Part shown: positions 25,628-33,600 of the stretch, piece after piece
Position numbering within the stretch: position 1 is the first letter of the stretch
How the letters are laid out: the number at the start of each line of letters is the position of its first letter
From: Amantichitinum ursilacus
Lineage (GTDB): Bacteria; Pseudomonadota; Gammaproteobacteria; Burkholderiales; Chitinibacteraceae
Assembly (NCBI RefSeq): GCF_001294205.1
Contig: NZ_LAQT01000002.1
Location: forward strand, 372,001 to 436,000
Reading direction: 5' to 3'
DNA: 64,000 bases
Notes under the pieces: model-generated
The model's input: the letters and a program-made list of their open reading frames with translations, nothing else
Databases searched by the model: none
What the model was told of the DNA's origin: nothing
Position numbers and translations under genes: made by a program

Positions 25628-26887
25628 TCAGGCTTTGATCACACTCGCCATTTGTTCGATTTCAAACGAGGGGAGGCCCAACCCCCGCGCCTGGTTGCGC
25701 CAGTCGGCGATGACTGTCCCGACCTCGTCGCATATTTTCTGGGCCGCCGGATTGTCCAGGCGGTAGTACTGCGCGGTATTCAACACCGTTTGCATATCTG
25801 GGGACGCGTCATGATCATCAAGCGCCAGCGCGTGTTCGGCTTTGCTACGGTTCGGATTGATATCAAATGCAGGCGAAAGCCGCCAACCCGATTCGACGCG
25901 AATAAAGCCGTGATTGCGCAAATGGTCATCGCGATTGCCGACCAGCACATTGAATACAACCCGCCGGAATAGTTGTTCAAGGTCTTTGTCGATATGGCCT
26001 GCCGCGCCGGAGTCGGCGATGAACTCGGCGATGTCCAGATAGCTTGCGCCGGGTCTGCCATCTTGCCACTGCAAGAGCGTCATCGCCGAGGCATACATCC
26101 GGCGGCCCGTTCCAGTCCGGTCAAATCGCGCAGCGCAGAAAGTGGTGTAACGCTCGGTCAGTTTTAATGCTTTGGCGTCGGCCATGTCGATACCCGCTTT
26201 TCGCGCGAGCAAATGCGTGATGAACTCCCAGCCTCCCACGTCGTAGCGGTCTTCTTTGGCGGGAAATTTGGCGATCCAAAGCCTGCCTGCTTCGTCGGTA
26301 AAGTTGGCCTTGGGACGCGCGCCACCGAGTGAGGAACCCGGCGCAATCAGCATGGCCAGCCAACGCTCGTACTCGGGTAATTGCTCCACGCCGTCGTCTT
26401 CCACTTTGGCGCTGATCTGGGCCAGTTCCGCAAGGCTGGACGCGGGTGGTGCAGCATTTTTGCTGTCGTCGATAAAGGGGGCCTCAGCGCCCGGCGTTTT
26501 AAAACGTAATGCACCCATCCGGGTGTGGTCATACACCCCAAGCAGAAAATCAATGTCCCTTAATACCCGGATGGGTCTGCCCTCGGCTTTGGCGAGCGCG
26601 GCTTCTCGGCGCTCCATCAGAACCCGCCCCCAGCGATCCGGAGCTGAATCCATAAACACGCCAAATGCCGGGTGGTCAGCGCGGGGATATTGCTCGCCGG
26701 GGTAAAGGTCGAGATGCGGGTCCAGCATAAAGGCCCGGCCAGAGCGTATCCATGCCTGGTCATATTCGAAGGAAGCCAGAGCCGCTTGTTTGTCGTTGGG
26801 ATGTAAAAGGCCCACACTTTGAAGGTCGCCAAGTTCTGGCGCATCCAGATAGACCTCGTAGCGAGTGCGTTCTTTGGGTTGTTTCAT
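25628..26887 (-). CDS. hipA: HipA-family serine/threonine kinase toxin
   Basis: A 419-aa HipA-like kinase. It has an N-terminal HipA_N/couple_hipA region (GDLQSVGLLHPNDKQ, FGVFMDSAPDRWGR), a Gly-rich loop GSSLGGARPKANF containing the Ser that is autophosphorylated in HipA, the ATP-site LWIAKFP, the catalytic loop NVLVGNRDDHLRNHGF with the active Asp, and the Mg-binding LSPAFDINP. HipA toxins phosphorylate glutamyl-tRNA synthetase in E. coli; other homologues have other targets. The gene begins 38 nt after hipB with no clear ribosome site of its own, so its translation may be low or coupled. All catalytic motifs appear intact. Confidence 0.93.
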   Translation of the reverse strand: MKQPKERTRYEVYLDAPELGDLQSVGLLHPNDKQAALASFEYDQAWIRSGRAFMLDPHLDLYPGEQYPRADHPAFGVFMDSAPDRWGRVLMERREAALAKAEGRPIRVLRDIDFLLGVYDHTRMGALRFKTPGAEAPFIDDSKNAAPPASSLAELAQISAKVEDDGVEQLPEYERWLAMLIAPGSSLGGARPKANFTDEAGRLWIAKFPAKEDRYDVGGWEFITHLLARKAGIDMADAKALKLTERYTTFCAARFDRTGTGRRMYASAMTLLQWQDGRPGASYLDIAEFIADSGAAGHIDKDLEQLFRRVVFNVLVGNRDDHLRNHGFIRVESGWRLSPAFDINPNRSKAEHALALDDHDASPDMQTVLNTAQYYRLDNPAAQKICDEVGTVIADWRNQARGLGLPSFEIEQMASVIKA

Positions 26888-26925
26888 AGACTTTGTTTTG
26901 GAGTTTGCCCAAGTCGCCCGGGCGG

Positions 26926-27213
26926 CTACATCAAATCGGCATCCTGTAATTTACGGCCGAGAACGTCATCTTTTGCAACGTCATCCACATCCGTTTCAAG
27001 GCCCAATATTCGTAAGGCGCGCATATAACTGCCGATGGCGACCGTTTCGTCCCCTTTTTCCAGCCGCCTAAGCGTTTCGCGAGATACCCCCATGCGTTCC
27101 GCAAACTGAGCGCTTCCCAATTTGCGCCTCAAACGGGCCAGTCGAATACGTTCGCCGAGCGCGGCAAGCTGCTTGGTGACAGAGCGAAATGGTGGAAGCG
27201 ATGTTTTAGGCAT
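26926..27213 (-). CDS. hipB: HipB-type antitoxin, Xre-family helix-turn-helix
   Basis: A 95-aa DNA-binding protein with an HTH_3 domain (residues ~20-75: GERIRLARLRRKLGSAQFAE, MGVSRETLRRLEKGD). As the first gene of the pair it should neutralise HipA and repress the operon. AAGG precedes the ATG. Two GCC-N10-GGC inverted repeats over its promoter (27215-27265) are its probable operators. The inferred -10 box lies only 11 nt before the start codon, so the messenger leader may be just a few nucleotides. The C-terminal residues (VAKDDVLGRKLQDADLM) resemble the flexible HipB tail. Confidence 0.92.
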   Translation of the reverse strand: MPKTSLPPFRSVTKQLAALGERIRLARLRRKLGSAQFAERMGVSRETLRRLEKGDETVAIGSYMRALRILGLETDVDDVAKDDVLGRKLQDADLM

Positions 27214-27214
27214 A

Positions 27215-27265
27215 ATGCCTTATATATTAGGCAAAGCGGCTATTTATGCCAAATATATGTGGCAT
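27215..27265 (-). promoter_or_regulatory. hipBA promoter with two overlapping operators
   Basis: Minus-strand promoter TTGGCA (27247-27252), 17-nt spacer, TAATAT (27224-27229). Two inverted repeats of identical geometry, GCC-N10-GGC with AT-only cores, lie at 27215-27233 and 27246-27265, 31 bp apart (about three helix turns). One covers the -10 and the other the -35. Confidence 0.75.
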
Positions 27266-27385
27266 TCCGGGGCGGCCAGATGAGTCCTGTGGCACGTGTG
27301 CAACATAAAATGGTCAAAACCGCCCTGATTGACCAATTTATGTGGCATCGGCCATTCGGGCCTAGCACCCTCAATCCCGATCTAA

Positions 27386-27411
27386 ACAGTAAAACTGTAC
27401 AGTTAAACTGT
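27386..27411. promoter_or_regulatory. Tandem 13-bp operators upstream of the MarR gene
   Basis: Two directly adjacent ACAGT-N3-ACTGT inverted repeats (27386-27398 with AAA, 27399-27411 with TAA), together also reading as a central ACTGTACAGT palindrome. They lie just before a TATTAAT/GCTAT-like -10 region, 22 nt upstream of the MarR start. This is a probable autoregulatory site. Confidence 0.65.
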
Positions 27412-27432
27412 ATTAATGCTATCGTGCGCCGC

Positions 27433-27897
27433 ATGAGCTTACCCACCCCCAAATCCGCCAATCCAGAACTGGTCTCCCTCGCCGGCGAATTGCGCATTTC
27501 GCTGGCTAAGCTGGTTCGCCGTGTCCGCGAGCAAGCGCAGCAGGGCGACTTTACGTCGTCGCAAAAGTCCGTGTTGCTGCGGCTGGAACGTAATGGTGCG
27601 AGTACCGTTTCTGCCTTGGCGCGCGCCGAAAGCGTGCGGCCGCAGTCGATGCGGGTGACCGTGGCGGCGCTGGAAGCGCAGGGTGCGGTCAGTGGTCACC
27701 CGGACCCCACTGATGCGCGCCAGACCCTGATTACCCTGACCGAAACTTTCCGCGAGAAGGTCAAGCACACGCGCGCGATTAAAGAAGATTGGTTGTTGCG
27801 TGCATTGCAGGCGCAATTGTCCGTCGATGAGCAAACCACATTGGCCAGCGCGGTGCAGTTGCTGCAACGGCTGGCCGAATTCGAGCAAAAGGATTAA
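27433..27897 (+). CDS. MarR-family transcriptional regulator (efflux operon repressor)
   Basis: A 154-aa winged-helix protein of the MarR family. It has an N-terminal dimerisation helix ELRISLAKLVRRVREQAQ, wHTH helices SSQKSVLLRLERNGASTVSA and RAESVRPQSMRVTVAALEAQ, a wing GHPDPTDARQTLITLT with the conserved DxR, and a C-terminal dimerisation helix. The ATG at 27433 starts directly after the tandem operator. Five nt after its stop begins a membrane-protein gene and then an MFS exporter, so it probably represses its own drug-efflux operon and is released by a small ligand. The preceding open frame to 27259 crosses the operators and is rejected. Confidence 0.9.
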   Translation: MSLPTPKSANPELVSLAGELRISLAKLVRRVREQAQQGDFTSSQKSVLLRLERNGASTVSALARAESVRPQSMRVTVAALEAQGAVSGHPDPTDARQTLITLTETFREKVKHTRAIKEDWLLRALQAQLSVDEQTTLASAVQLLQRLAEFEQKD

Positions 27898-27902
27898 CTG
27901 AA

Positions 27903-28280
27903 ATGAACGCTTTGCACGGTTTGATAGCGGCGCATGGTCTGGCGTGTTTTTTTGGCGGCGCGTTTCTGTGCAATGCCATTCCGCACATGGTGGCGGGCGT
28001 GATGGGCGAGCCGTTTCAGACGCCGTTTGCCAAACCGTCCGGGGTGGGCTTGTCGTCGGCCACCGTGAATGTGACATGGGGCTTTGCCAATCTCGTCATC
28101 GCCTATGTATTGCTGGCGTGCGTGAGTGAATTCAGCCTGAACGCTGGCGGCGATGTGATCGCGGCAGGGCTGGGGATATTTGCGATGGCCTTGTTTGCCG
28201 CGCGCACGTTTGGCCGTTTGCATGGTGGCGACCTCAAACCAGCGCGCGGGACGGCCCAGCCAGAGCAGGAGCGTGCATGA
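27903..28280 (+). CDS. Small integral membrane protein in the MarR-MFS operon
   Basis: A 125-aa hydrophobic protein with three or four predicted membrane segments (LIAAHGLACFFGGAFLCNAI, VTWGFANLVIAYVLLACVS, VIAAGLGIFAMALFAA) and a polar C-terminal tail. No named family was recognised. AAGGA lies at 27889-27893, inside the MarR gene, and the stop overlaps the start of the MFS gene (ATGA), so it is translationally coupled to both. The conserved context suggests an accessory to the exporter. Confidence 0.75.
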   Translation: MNALHGLIAAHGLACFFGGAFLCNAIPHMVAGVMGEPFQTPFAKPSGVGLSSATVNVTWGFANLVIAYVLLACVSEFSLNAGGDVIAAGLGIFAMALFAARTFGRLHGGDLKPARGTAQPEQERA

Positions 28281-29518
28281 CGGCGGCGGCCACAGGCATT
28301 TTTCGTTCATTAAAAGGCCACAACTATCGCGTGTGGGCCGCAGGCGCATTGGTGTCGAATATCGGCACATGGATGCAGCGCACCGCGCAAGACTGGCTAG
28401 TGCTGACGCGTTTGACGCATCACAACGCGTCCGCCGTGGGCATCGTGATGGCCCTGCAGTTTGGTCCGCAGTTGTTGCTGTTGCCCTGGACTGGCTCCGC
28501 CGCCGATCACTATAACCAGCGCAAATTGCTGATGGTGACTCAGGCCACGCTGGGTGCGCTGGCGCTGGTGTTAGGCGTGTTGACCATCACCGGCGTGGTG
28601 GCGCTGTGGCAGGTGTATCTGTTTGCGTTTGCGTCGGGCTGTGCGGCGGCGTTTGATGCGCCGGTGCGGCAGACTTTTGTGGCGGAGCTGGTGGGTGAAA
28701 CCGATTTGCCCAATGCAGTGGCGCTCAATTCGACTTCATTTAACGCGGGCCGCATGGTGGGGCCCGCGGTGGCGGGGCTGGTGATTGCGTCAATCGGCAC
28801 CGGCTGGGCCTTCGTGGTGAATGGGCTCAGCTTTTTTGCGGTGCTGATTTCGCTGGCCAGTCTGCGGGTATCTGCGCTGCGGCCCAATCCGCGCGCTCGG
28901 CGCAGCAAAGGCAGTTTTATCGAAGGCTTGCGTTATGTGGCGGCGCGGCCCGATCTGAAAGCCATTCTGGTGATGCTGTTTTTGATTGGCACGTTCGGGC
29001 TTAACTTTCAGATCTTTATTTCGACGATGGCGGTCAGCGTGTTTCATGCCGATGCGCGCAGTTATGGCTTGCTGTCTTCGTTTATGGCCGTCGGCACGAT
29101 TTCGGGGGCGTTGCTGGCGGCGGGCCGCGCCAATACCACCTTCAATGCGTTATTGATTGGCTCGGCGATTTTTGGACTGGGTTGCACACTGGCCGCCATT
29201 GCGCCCAGCTATGCCTGGTTTGCCACCGCGCTGGCGGTGATCGGCATTGCGGCAATGACCTTTACCAATGGCAGCAACGCGTTGATGCAACTGTCTACCG
29301 AGCCTGCCATGCGCGGCCGGGTGATGGCGCTGCGGCTGAGTATTGCTTTGGGGGGCACGCCCATTGGTGCGCCGATTGTGGGCTGGGTGGCCGACCATGC
29401 CGGACCGCGTTGGGCCTTGGGGATTGGCGCTGCGTCGGGTTTTGCAGCCGCGGGCGTGGCGTTGTATGCGCTCAGGCTCCGCGTGCATCGGCCGCCAGCG
29501 CCTGCAGGGGGCGCGTAG
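28277..29518 (+). CDS. MFS exporter (EntS/MFS_3 type)
   Basis: A 413-aa transporter with 12 predicted helices. The N-terminus FRSLKGHNYRVWAAGALVSN and GTWMQRTAQDWLVL are hallmark features of the MFS_3/EntS-like exporter group; the loop DHYNQRKLLMVTQ between helices 2 and 3 is a variant of the MFS A motif. VRQTFVAELVGETDLPNAVA is also highly characteristic. It likely exports a drug, siderophore or toxic compound. AGGAG precedes the ATG, which overlaps the preceding gene by 4 nt. A strong terminator follows, closing a three-gene operon controlled by the MarR protein. Confidence 0.92.
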   Translation: MTAAATGIFRSLKGHNYRVWAAGALVSNIGTWMQRTAQDWLVLTRLTHHNASAVGIVMALQFGPQLLLLPWTGSAADHYNQRKLLMVTQATLGALALVLGVLTITGVVALWQVYLFAFASGCAAAFDAPVRQTFVAELVGETDLPNAVALNSTSFNAGRMVGPAVAGLVIASIGTGWAFVVNGLSFFAVLISLASLRVSALRPNPRARRSKGSFIEGLRYVAARPDLKAILVMLFLIGTFGLNFQIFISTMAVSVFHADARSYGLLSSFMAVGTISGALLAAGRANTTFNALLIGSAIFGLGCTLAAIAPSYAWFATALAVIGIAAMTFTNGSNALMQLSTEPAMRGRVMALRLSIALGGTPIGAPIVGWVADHAGPRWALGIGAASGFAAAGVALYALRLRVHRPPAPAGGA

Positions 29519-29550
29519 CAAAGCGCAGTGGTCCGCATGCGGTCGCAAAA

Positions 29551-29587
29551 AAACCGCGCCGGTCGTACAGACCTGGCGCGGTTTTTT
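29551..29587. terminator. Bidirectional terminator after the MFS operon
   Basis: Stem AAACCGCGCC-GGTC with GACC-t-GGCGCGGTTT, A-tract before and seven T after. It separates the operon from the minus-strand proline-rich gene. Confidence 0.85.
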
Positions 29588-29618
29588 TCGCGTTTGCTTA
29601 TATCAAACCGGCCGCAGC

Positions 29619-29795
29619 TTATTGCCCCGGCGAAATCGGATTGCCGGGCACGTGCGGGGACGGCGACAGCGGGGTGACTGGATCAGGCGGCACGGGCAGA
29701 CCCGGTTGCGGCGGCGTGCCTGGCAGTCCCGGTGCGGGATCGGTTTGCGGCAGATCGCCCGGGGTGGTGACGGGTTCTGGATTGATGATCGGCAT
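29619..29795 (-). CDS. Small proline-rich protein
   Basis: A 58-aa peptide in which about a third of residues are Pro (starting MPIINPEPVTTPGDLP and ending HVPGNPISPGQ). No signal peptide, Cys or membrane segment is present. AGGGAGC lies 7 nt upstream of the ATG, which supports real translation, and a terminator follows. A longer open frame to 29948 lacks coding character. No family was recognised. It is divergent from another small polar protein (30021-30449), and the two may belong together. Confidence 0.6.
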   Translation of the reverse strand: MPIINPEPVTTPGDLPQTDPAPGLPGTPPQPGLPVPPDPVTPLSPSPHVPGNPISPGQ

Positions 29796-30020
29796 GGTGT
29801 TGCTCCCTGTATCGGTTGCAGTTGCGATGAAGTCATTGTCCACGCAGCCGATGGAGAAAGCTGTGCGCGGCGCGCGCGATGCGGTGTCGGCGCATACCGC
29901 GCAGGCGACCAGGCCAGGCGCGCCAGGCATGCGCTGACGCGCGATCACGGCATTGCCTTGCAGGCGTAAAGCATGGAGCGGCGTACAACAATGCTTTGAG
30001 ATCGCAACCAGGAGTACGCC

Positions 30021-30449
30021 ATGACCCAGTTCAACCGACCCGATACGCCGCTTTCGCGTGACACGTCGCCGCGCGGCTATGTGCCGAATGCGTCAGCCGA
30101 AGACCTCGACGATCCCGAAACCAATAATCTGAACAAGCATCCGATGGAACACACCAACTGGGTGGATCCGGCCAGCGCCGATGCCGCCCGTACCGCGGGA
30201 ACGGCCAACCCGATCGATACGGCAGTCAGCAATTCGCAAATTGCGGACGAAGCCAATGGCCGTGATACCAACCCGCTGTATGCCGATCGCGATGATCAGC
30301 GCGAAGGCCCACGCCAAGGCACCAATACGCCGCTGGACGTCAGCAATCGCAAACAAGTGGGCGGCGTGGATGGCGATATCAATATGCCGGTGCGTGGTGT
30401 AGTGCCGGGAAATATCGGTTTGCCCAATCAGACAGATGACAAACGCTAA
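30021..30449 (+). CDS. Small polar, low-complexity protein of unknown function
   Basis: A 142-aa highly hydrophilic protein rich in Asn, Asp, Pro and Thr (DLDDPETNNLNKHPMEH, YADRDDQREGPRQGTNTP), predicted to be largely disordered and cytoplasmic. CAGGAG precedes the ATG. It resembles in composition small stress-associated proteins, but no family can be named. It stands alone, followed by the terminator of the minus-strand tRNA-Leu. Confidence 0.7.
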   Translation: MTQFNRPDTPLSRDTSPRGYVPNASAEDLDDPETNNLNKHPMEHTNWVDPASADAARTAGTANPIDTAVSNSQIADEANGRDTNPLYADRDDQREGPRQGTNTPLDVSNRKQVGGVDGDINMPVRGVVPGNIGLPNQTDDKR

Positions 30450-30506
30450 AGCCAGCGCTATATCTGGATACAGGCAGGAATGAATGCATTGAAATAATGC
30501 TGGAAA

Positions 30507-30536
30507 TGAAAAAACCCGCCGAAGCGGGTTTTTTCA
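30507..30536 (-). terminator. Terminator of tRNA-Leu (copy 2)
   Basis: TGAAAAAACCCGC-CGAA-GCGGGTTTTTTCA, nearly identical to 14201-14230; it is perfectly symmetric and so could also stop the plus-strand gene at 30021. Confidence 0.88.
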
Positions 30537-30545
30537 TTAATACTT

Positions 30546-30632
30546 TGGTGCCCAAGAGAAGACTCGAACTTCCACGCCCTTGCGAGCGCTAGGACCTGAA
30601 CCTAGTGCGTCTACCAATTCCGCCACCTGGGC
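30546..30632 (-). tRNA. tRNA-Leu (anticodon CAG), second copy
   Basis: An 87-nt class II tRNA, identical over its whole length to 14241-14327, including the encoded CCA and anticodon loop TTCAGGT. It is divergent from the RNase R gene, whose start lies 68 nt from the tRNA 5' end. Confidence 0.97.
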
Positions 30633-30699
30633 ACTGTGCTACGCTAGAATGAACTCGCGTTGCAACGAAGAAGCGCGATTATCAGGAAACCCGAAAACA

Positions 30700-33600
30700 A
30701 TGTCAAGAAAGAAAATAGCGATTATCACATCTACTTCTGGCGCTATCGCCACCCCGTCTTTACGTCAACAAGATCCGCATCTGGAGCGCGAAAAGCAGCG
30801 CTACGACAATCCACTGCCTTCGCGCGAATTCGTCCTTAAAGTGCTGGCCGATGCCGGCGCGCCGCTGGAAGTGGATGTGTTGGTGCAAATGCTGGATATC
30901 ACGCCTGCTGAGCGCGCCTTCTTTGAACGCCGTCTGGGCGCCATGAGCCGCGAAGGCGAGCTGATGATTAACCGTAAAGGCGCGGTGTGTCTGCCTGAAA
31001 AGATTTCGCTGGTGGCCGGGCGCGTGCAAGGCCATCCGGAAGGCTTTGGTTTTGTAATTACCGATGAGCCGGGCAATGACTTTTATCTGTCGCAACGCGA
31101 AATGGAAAAAGTATTCCACGGCGATCGCGTATTGGTGCGCGAATCCGGCGTAGACCGGCGCGGCCGCAAAGAGGCCACGATTGTCGAGGTGACCGAGCGC
31201 GCCAATAACACGCTGGTGGGCCGGCTGATTGCCGAGCAAGGCGTATTTATTGTGGCGGCCGAAGATAAACGCATCTCCCGCGATATCCTGGTGCCGCCGC
31301 ATGAAACCGGTGGCGCCAGGCCGGGGCAGGTTGTGGTGGTGGCGTTAATCCAGCAACCGGAACGCCATGTGCAGCCATTGGGCCGCGTGGTGGAAATCGT
31401 CGGTGATTACGGCGACCCTGGCATGGAAATCGAAATTGCATTGCGCAAACATAATTTGCCGCATGTGTTCTCGGATGCCGCTAAAGCGCAAGCCGAAGCC
31501 ACTTCGCAAAAAGTGGGCAAAAAAGAATTGAAACCGGTGCAGGGCGTGGAACGCGAAGATTTACGCGATCTGCCGCTGGTGACCATCGATGGCGAAACCG
31601 CGCGCGATTTCGATGACGCGGTGTTTGCCGAGAAAAAAGGCAAAGGCTGGCGTCTGGTGGTGGCCATTGCGGATGTTAGCCATTACGTAACGCCCGGCGA
31701 TGCGCTGGATGCCACCGCGATTGAACGTGGCAATTCGGTGTATTTTCCGCGCCGCGTTATTCCGATGCTGCCGGAAGAAATCTCCAATGGCATTTGCTCA
31801 TTGAACCCGGAAGTCGATCGGCTGTGCATGGTGTGCGATATGAATGTCAGCGCATCGGGCAAGATCAAGAAATACCGGTTTTATCCGGCGGTGATGCATT
31901 CCAAAGCGCGCCTGACTTACAACAAGGTCTGGGACATGATTGAAAACCCGAAAGGGGACAATGCGAAGCAATACAAAAAAGTATTGCCGCACATTAACAA
32001 TCTGTATGACCTGTTTAAAGCCTTTGCCCAAGCGCGCGGCAAACGGGGCGCGATTGATTTTGAAACCACTGAAACCGAAATCCGCTTTGACGAGAACGGC
32101 AAGATTCGCGAGATTGTGCCGGTGGTGCGCAATGATGCCCACAAGCTGATTGAAGAATGCATGCTGGCCGCCAACGTGTGCGCCGCCGATATTCTGATCA
32201 AGAACAAGCACCCGAGTCTGTTCCGCGTCCACGAAGGCCCGACCCCGGAAAAACTGGATAAATTGCGCGAATATCTGCGCTCATGCGGTTTGACGCTGGA
32301 AGGTGGCGAAAGCCCGCAAGCGGCTGATTATTCGGCGGTGATGGCGCAAATCAAACAACGTCCCGATATGCCGCTGCTGCAAACCATGTTGCTGCGTAGT
32401 CTGCAACAAGCGGTGTATAGCCCCGATAACAAAGGCCACTTTGGTTTGGGTTACGAGGCATATACGCACTTTACTTCGCCAATCCGGCGTTATCCGGATT
32501 TGCTGGTGCATCGCTCGATTAAAGCCATTCTGGCCGGCAAGAAATACAAGCCCGCGCAGAAATGGGATGCGCTGGGCGTGCAATGTTCGGTGACTGAACG
32601 CCGTGCCGATGAAGCCAGCCGCGATGTGCTTAACTTCCTCAAGTGTTACTTCATGCAGGATAAAGTGGGCGAAGTGTTTGAAGGCAGCGTGGCTGCCGTC
32701 ACCGGCTTTGGTTTGTTTGTATTGCTCGACAATCTGTATGTAGAAGGCCTGGTGCATATCTCGGAACTGGGTAGCGATTACTTTCAGTACGACGACCGTC
32801 GCCATGAGTTGCGTGGCGATCGCACCGGCCAGGTCTATCGCCTGACCGATCGCATTCGCGTCCGTGTAGCGCGTGTTGATCTGGATACCAGCAAGATTGA
32901 TTTTGTCCTTGCGCCGCTGGGCGCACCGGCCAGTGCCGAGCCATATACCCCGGCCGCGCGTAACGGTGATCGTCGCGGCAATTCGCGCCAGCGTTTTGCC
33001 AGCAATGCCCCGGTAGCCGCAGAAGCGCCGTTGCAGGCCGTCACGCCGCTGGCCACGCCGACAGGTTCAGTGGCAGAGGCCGCAGTCAACAAGGCCATCG
33101 CCTCGGCGCAACCCGCAGGCCAGACCGCCAGCGTAGGCGAAGCCGGCAAGAAGCGCCGTAATCGTAATCGTGACCGGAATCGCAATGCCAATCGGGCGGC
33201 GCAGGGCAGTGGCAATCCCGCGACGACGGCAATCAACGCGCCCGCCGCCACGACGCCGCCAGCCCAGCGCGCGGGCCGCAATGCCGTCAAGCCGAAGGCT
33301 GTGGCGAATCCGGTGGCTGCGCCGGCGCCCAAGCAGAAAGCGACGCGCGCAGAGCGCCGCGCTCGCGCCGCAGCACGCGCTGCTGCCACGGACAATGTCG
33401 CGGTAAACCCCGCTGCAGCGGCGCCGGTGGTTGCTGCGAAACCGGCTGCTCCAAAAGCTGCGGTGGCTAAAACCGTGGCACCGAAAGCAGCCGCACCGAA
33501 GCCGGTGACCGCCAAGGCGGCATCGACCCAGGCGGCCGTCGCCAAATCGACCGCAGCCAATGCGCCTGCGGCCAAGGCAACGACGTCGCAAGCGCCCGCC

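Noticed and set aside
27256-27354. Repeated TTATGTGGCAT-like words as a third HipB site
   Set aside because: The copy at 27339-27350 lacks the paired GCC arm, so it does not fit the GCC-N10-GGC geometry.
14241-30632. 16-kb segment between tRNA copies as a genomic island
   Set aside because: No integrase, att-like partial tRNA copy or composition shift; genes are ordinary chromosomal types apart from the two toxin-antitoxin-like modules.
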